From Vigna angularis (taxonomy: Eukaryota > Streptophyta > Magnoliopsida > Fabales > Fabaceae), in assembly GCF_016808095.1 (NCBI RefSeq), contig NC_068976.1, positions 11,565,001 to 11,629,000 of the forward strand: DNA of 64,000 bases. Direction: 5' to 3'. The position numbers were made by a program, and so were the translations under genes. Each line of letters begins with the position of its first letter. Within the stretch, counting starts at the first letter, position 1. This document shows, one piece after another, positions 61,301 to 64,000 of the stretch. Under the pieces are notes generated by a model. It had not been told where the DNA came from. It searched no databases and saw only the letters and a program-made list of their open reading frames with translations.

Positions 61301-61962
61301 AAATGTTCCCTGCCCGATCGGTTGCTCAAAGTTGGCCAAGTAGTTTGTATACAGAGTCCTGTCATCTGCATCGAAGAAAAAACAACACTAGAATTTTGAA
61401 TGGTCAGAAAAATGTAGCTGACAATTTAGTTTGAGTTGAGGCCAGACGACCAAGCGGGTGAGACCGTTCGATCTTGATGTAACTGCTTCAGAATCTTATG
61501 ACCTGCAAGATAATATATAAAAAATAAAAATGTTCATTTGATCTCTGCTGTTAGATAGTAACTGGCTTTAATGTCCATTTGGTCGCCGCTGTATCCGAGT
61601 CATAACTTAATTTTGAATTTTCGGGATGTAACAAGAGAACTTTTTCAATTGTATCTCTCGTGTTTTCCGATAATGAATCATGTGACCTGCATAATAGAAG
61701 ATGTCGATGGCGACTATATAAATTATCACCACTCGGGGAGACGCTAGCTAAATAAGAGTTGAGGCTAGATGGCGGAACAAGCAAAACCATTCGGTCCTCC
61801 ATTGAACGGTTTTGCTCAATGTCTTGTGACCGCTCACTATCTTTTGGATAAGAAGTCACCCCACGTAACAAAGCTCTCCTTGTTAGCAACACCCCTGCAT
61901 ATTAGCAAAACAACAACGCTTTTCCCACAGTGTTAGGTGGTTTGTACAACATCACAAAATCT
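61301..61962. other. Unassigned sequence between LTR element and pectate-lyase fragment
   Basis: A 113-codon minus-strand frame (61892-61551) with Ser/Arg-rich composition (GVTSYPKDSERSQDIEQNRS) was not recognised. It may be a fragment of a host gene or of an element. Confidence 0.35.
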
Positions 61963-62235
61963 TCAAGAAGAACACCCTGTTATAAAAATTTTTTGCACGT
62001 GAAACAAAAAATGTTTTTGGCCATTTAACCAAATATGATTCAAGCCATAAGCGAGCATGAAGATCAAGATGATCCAGAGGGGCTCGTCCTGGATTATAGC
62101 GTGGCGAAGCGTCCCTAGTCTCGGGTCCATCGGGTCGTCGTCTCCGGCACCGTCCACCCCGTAGATCTTCCAGCTACCAAACTGACGCTCTCCACAACGT
62201 TTTGATCCCGCGAGTCTAGGTCACATTGCAAGTAT
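61963..62235 (-). pseudogene. Pectate lyase gene fragment
   Basis: The minus-strand frame reads [27 protein letters not shown], which is the conserved N-terminal block of plant pectate lyases (family pattern DDDPV.P.PGTLRHAVIQ.EPLWIIF). Upstream in the same frame is [15 protein letters not shown], a damaged version of the GFG.NA.GG..G.IYVVTD lead-in. After the WIIL block the homology stops within a few codons, and no catalytic Arg/Lys region is found. The plant enzyme cleaves de-esterified pectin in the wall. This piece is probably a captured or leftover exon. Confidence 0.75.
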
Positions 62236-63432
62236 TCCGCCGACTTTGAGAACCCGAACGGATCGAAACCTACACACCAGGCGGCCGTCGTCGGAGAGTT
62301 TCACTCACCTCCTTTTTCCTCGGCAGTGACGGCGATGAGTCGGCCCTAATCGAGCACTTCGCCATAAGAGATGAAGCCTGTGTTGGGTAAAGCCAGCCTT
62401 GAAATGGCGATGGAGGAGCCGCTGGTGATGCCGCGGGGGAAACTAACACACTCATGAGTTCTGCGCCGATCGCGTCGGAGCCGCTCGATCCCTGGTGAAC
62501 GCCTGGGGTGTTCAGGACCCTTCACCCTTACCATCGTAGCGTGCGAGAAGACACTGATTGATTTCGTCGTCGGGTATGTGGCCCAGCTCTCGAGTGAGTT
62601 GGAAGATCCGGGCGGCGACGCATTCGTCGCAGGTGTTGCGGACGACGGAGTGTGCGAGAAGGCTTGGTTATCCGATTGCAGACCCTAACACATTTGGGGA
62701 AACCTCACACGGTTTCGAATCTTCTGAGGACGCTCTGGAAATGCTGAGACTAGAGACATCTTTCTCGGAAATCCTTTTCATCAATCAGTCCGCATGCATC
62801 TTCCCCATAGATTAACATGAAATCCAACCAGCCAGAGGGTTTAACCTCTCCTCCTCACTTGAGAATGAAGGCGCGGATTCGCGCAAGGGTGGCAAGCGCG
62901 GTGGATCTCCCCTTCTCCGGATACGGAGGCGCAGATCGAGGGTCCAATTTGGTTGGGCCGCGATGGATCATGAGGCTATTAAAGCCGGCGAGGATGGCGC
63001 AGATGTGGTAGCGGATCGCCTTCGGCGGGAGCGGGTGGCGGAGATTTGGTGGCGGATCGCCTTGAAGTCCTGCTTCGGCGAACCAAACTTGCCAGCATCG
63101 ATTGTGCCGCTGAAAACCACCACCGTGAGGAAGAACCAGAACCCAAGCGTGCACTCATTGTTGGCATAGGACTCAAAATTTGACAATCATTTGTAATCCA
63201 CCAGTGTTTGGCTCAAGAAATCTCAAATGCCTGGCGATTCCAGTTGGCATTCCCTTTGGCAAAGAAAGTTCAAATTTTCAGAGTTCAGGATTGCGAAGCA
63301 CACCCGAGGAACTAGACGGGCTTCCACCTGCTGTAACTGAAAAATAAATATTTTTTATTTACTTTTCAATATAAGTTCTAAAAAATAAATATTTTTTAAT
63401 AAAGTTTAACGATTCTTTCCTAAATAAAGGAG
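62236..63432. other. GC-rich unassigned sequence
   Basis: Unusually GC- and CpG-rich for this window. Minus-strand frames such as MSVLVSPAASPAAPPSPFQG (62455) and SYANNECTLGFWFFLTVVVF (about 63170) and the 24-bp repeat GCGGATCGCCTT (63010, 63052) are visible. None matches a family I know. It could be exons of a gene on the minus strand, host fragments captured by a transposon, or a dead gene together with the pectate-lyase piece. Confidence 0.35.
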
Positions 63433-63441
63433 TAAAAGAAA

Positions 63442-63980
63442 GGTTTAATCATTCACTAAGTCCCTATTTTCGCATGGAATCTCAATTTCGTCCCTTTCTT
63501 TCTGAAAATATCAATTGGGTCCCAATTTTATGAAAATTGCAACAAATCGATCCTTTCCGTTAATTTGGCTGGACGGCGTTAAAAAAATTGATGAGTGAAT
63601 GCTGAGATGACGAACGAGCGCTCGTCCTCCAGCGAACGAACGCTCGTCCAGCAGCGAACGAACGCTCGTCCACCAGAGAACGAACGCTCGTCGACCTCTT
63701 ACTGCTGGACAACCGTTCGTTCCACACTGGTCGACTGTTCGTTCGGTGGTCGACGAGCGTTCGTTCGCTGCTGGACGAGCGTTCGTTCGCTGGTGGACGA
63801 GCGCTCGTTCGTCATCTCAGCATTCACTCATCAATTTTTTTAACGTCGTCCAGCCAAATTAATGGAAAGGATCGATTTGTTGCAATTTTCATAAAATTGG
63901 GACCCAATTGATATTTTCAGAAAGAAAGGGATGAAATTGAGATTCCATGCGAAAATAGGGACTTAGTGAATGATTAAACC
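63442..63980. mobile_element. Foldback Mutator-like MITE, 9-bp TSD
   Basis: A 539-bp near-perfect palindrome: left end GGTTTAATCATTCACTAAGT mirrors right end ACTTAGTGAATGATTAAACC, and the arms stay complementary for over 200 bases toward the centre at about 63711. The 9-bp target TAAAAGAAA is at 63433-63441 and 63981-63989. Inner parts of both arms carry the palindromic word ACGAACGCTCGT or CGAACGAGCGCTCG several times. Non-coding. The RNA could form one long hairpin, a possible small-RNA source. Confidence 0.92.
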
Positions 63981-64000
63981 TAAAAGAAATAAGCAGGCCA

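Noticed and set aside
60964..61434. 156-codon repeat protein
   Set aside because: An 81-bp tandem array stays open because 81 is divisible by three; it lies inside an LTR element next to the purine tract and has no start context or family.

Overview
The window is nuclear DNA from a dicot plant, most likely a legume of the bean group. Evidence is the AT-rich intergenic DNA, spliced genes, many plant transposon families, and a small MITE whose ends read GGGTTAAATATG...AGTCCC, a kind common in Fabaceae; the species is an inference. It is a fast-changing cluster of LRK10L-type receptor-like kinase genes (wall-associated-kinase-like ectodomain, one membrane helix, cytoplasmic non-RD kinase), heavily interrupted by transposons.

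Layout: 1-2963 is the right part of a CACTA DNA transposon read on the minus strand. 2964-8886 is tandem unit 1, with a dead exon-1 relic (about 3340-3500) and an apparently intact three-exon kinase gene (gene 1, 4545-8437); a CACTA element follows at 8887-10241. 10245-13690 is AT-rich DNA with two inverted-repeat elements. 13690-18810 holds a decayed Ty1-copia retrotransposon (minus) with a CACTA element nested in it. 20281-21403 is a kinase-only copy (gene 3). 24036-31950 is tandem unit 2 with gene 2 (25295-31480), whose second intron carries a CACTA element and a decayed kinase fragment. 35151-40938 is a young, non-coding LTR retrotransposon with a 5-bp target duplication. 41320-56130 is a patchwork of copia, CACTA and hAT remnants, with direct and inverted duplications of LRK10L upstream DNA and one compact intact gene for a PGG-domain membrane protein (52821-53429). 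59409-60160 is an ectodomain-only LRK10L copy (gene 4), cut off by a minus-strand LTR element. The last 2.5 kb holds a pectate-lyase gene fragment, GC-rich unassigned sequence and a foldback Mutator-like MITE.

Only gene 1, gene 2 and the PGG gene look able to give full proteins. Genes 1 and 2 would encode plasma-membrane receptor kinases of 624 and 631 residues. The other LRK10L pieces are dead or partial. Repeated copies of one LRK10L upstream module, one of them directly in front of the PGG gene, suggest that promoter DNA has been shuffled between two gene families. The strongest structural result is that several transposon insertions are defined to the base by target-site duplications, and two of them by an unfilled paralogous site elsewhere in the window. 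No wholly new biological system was found.
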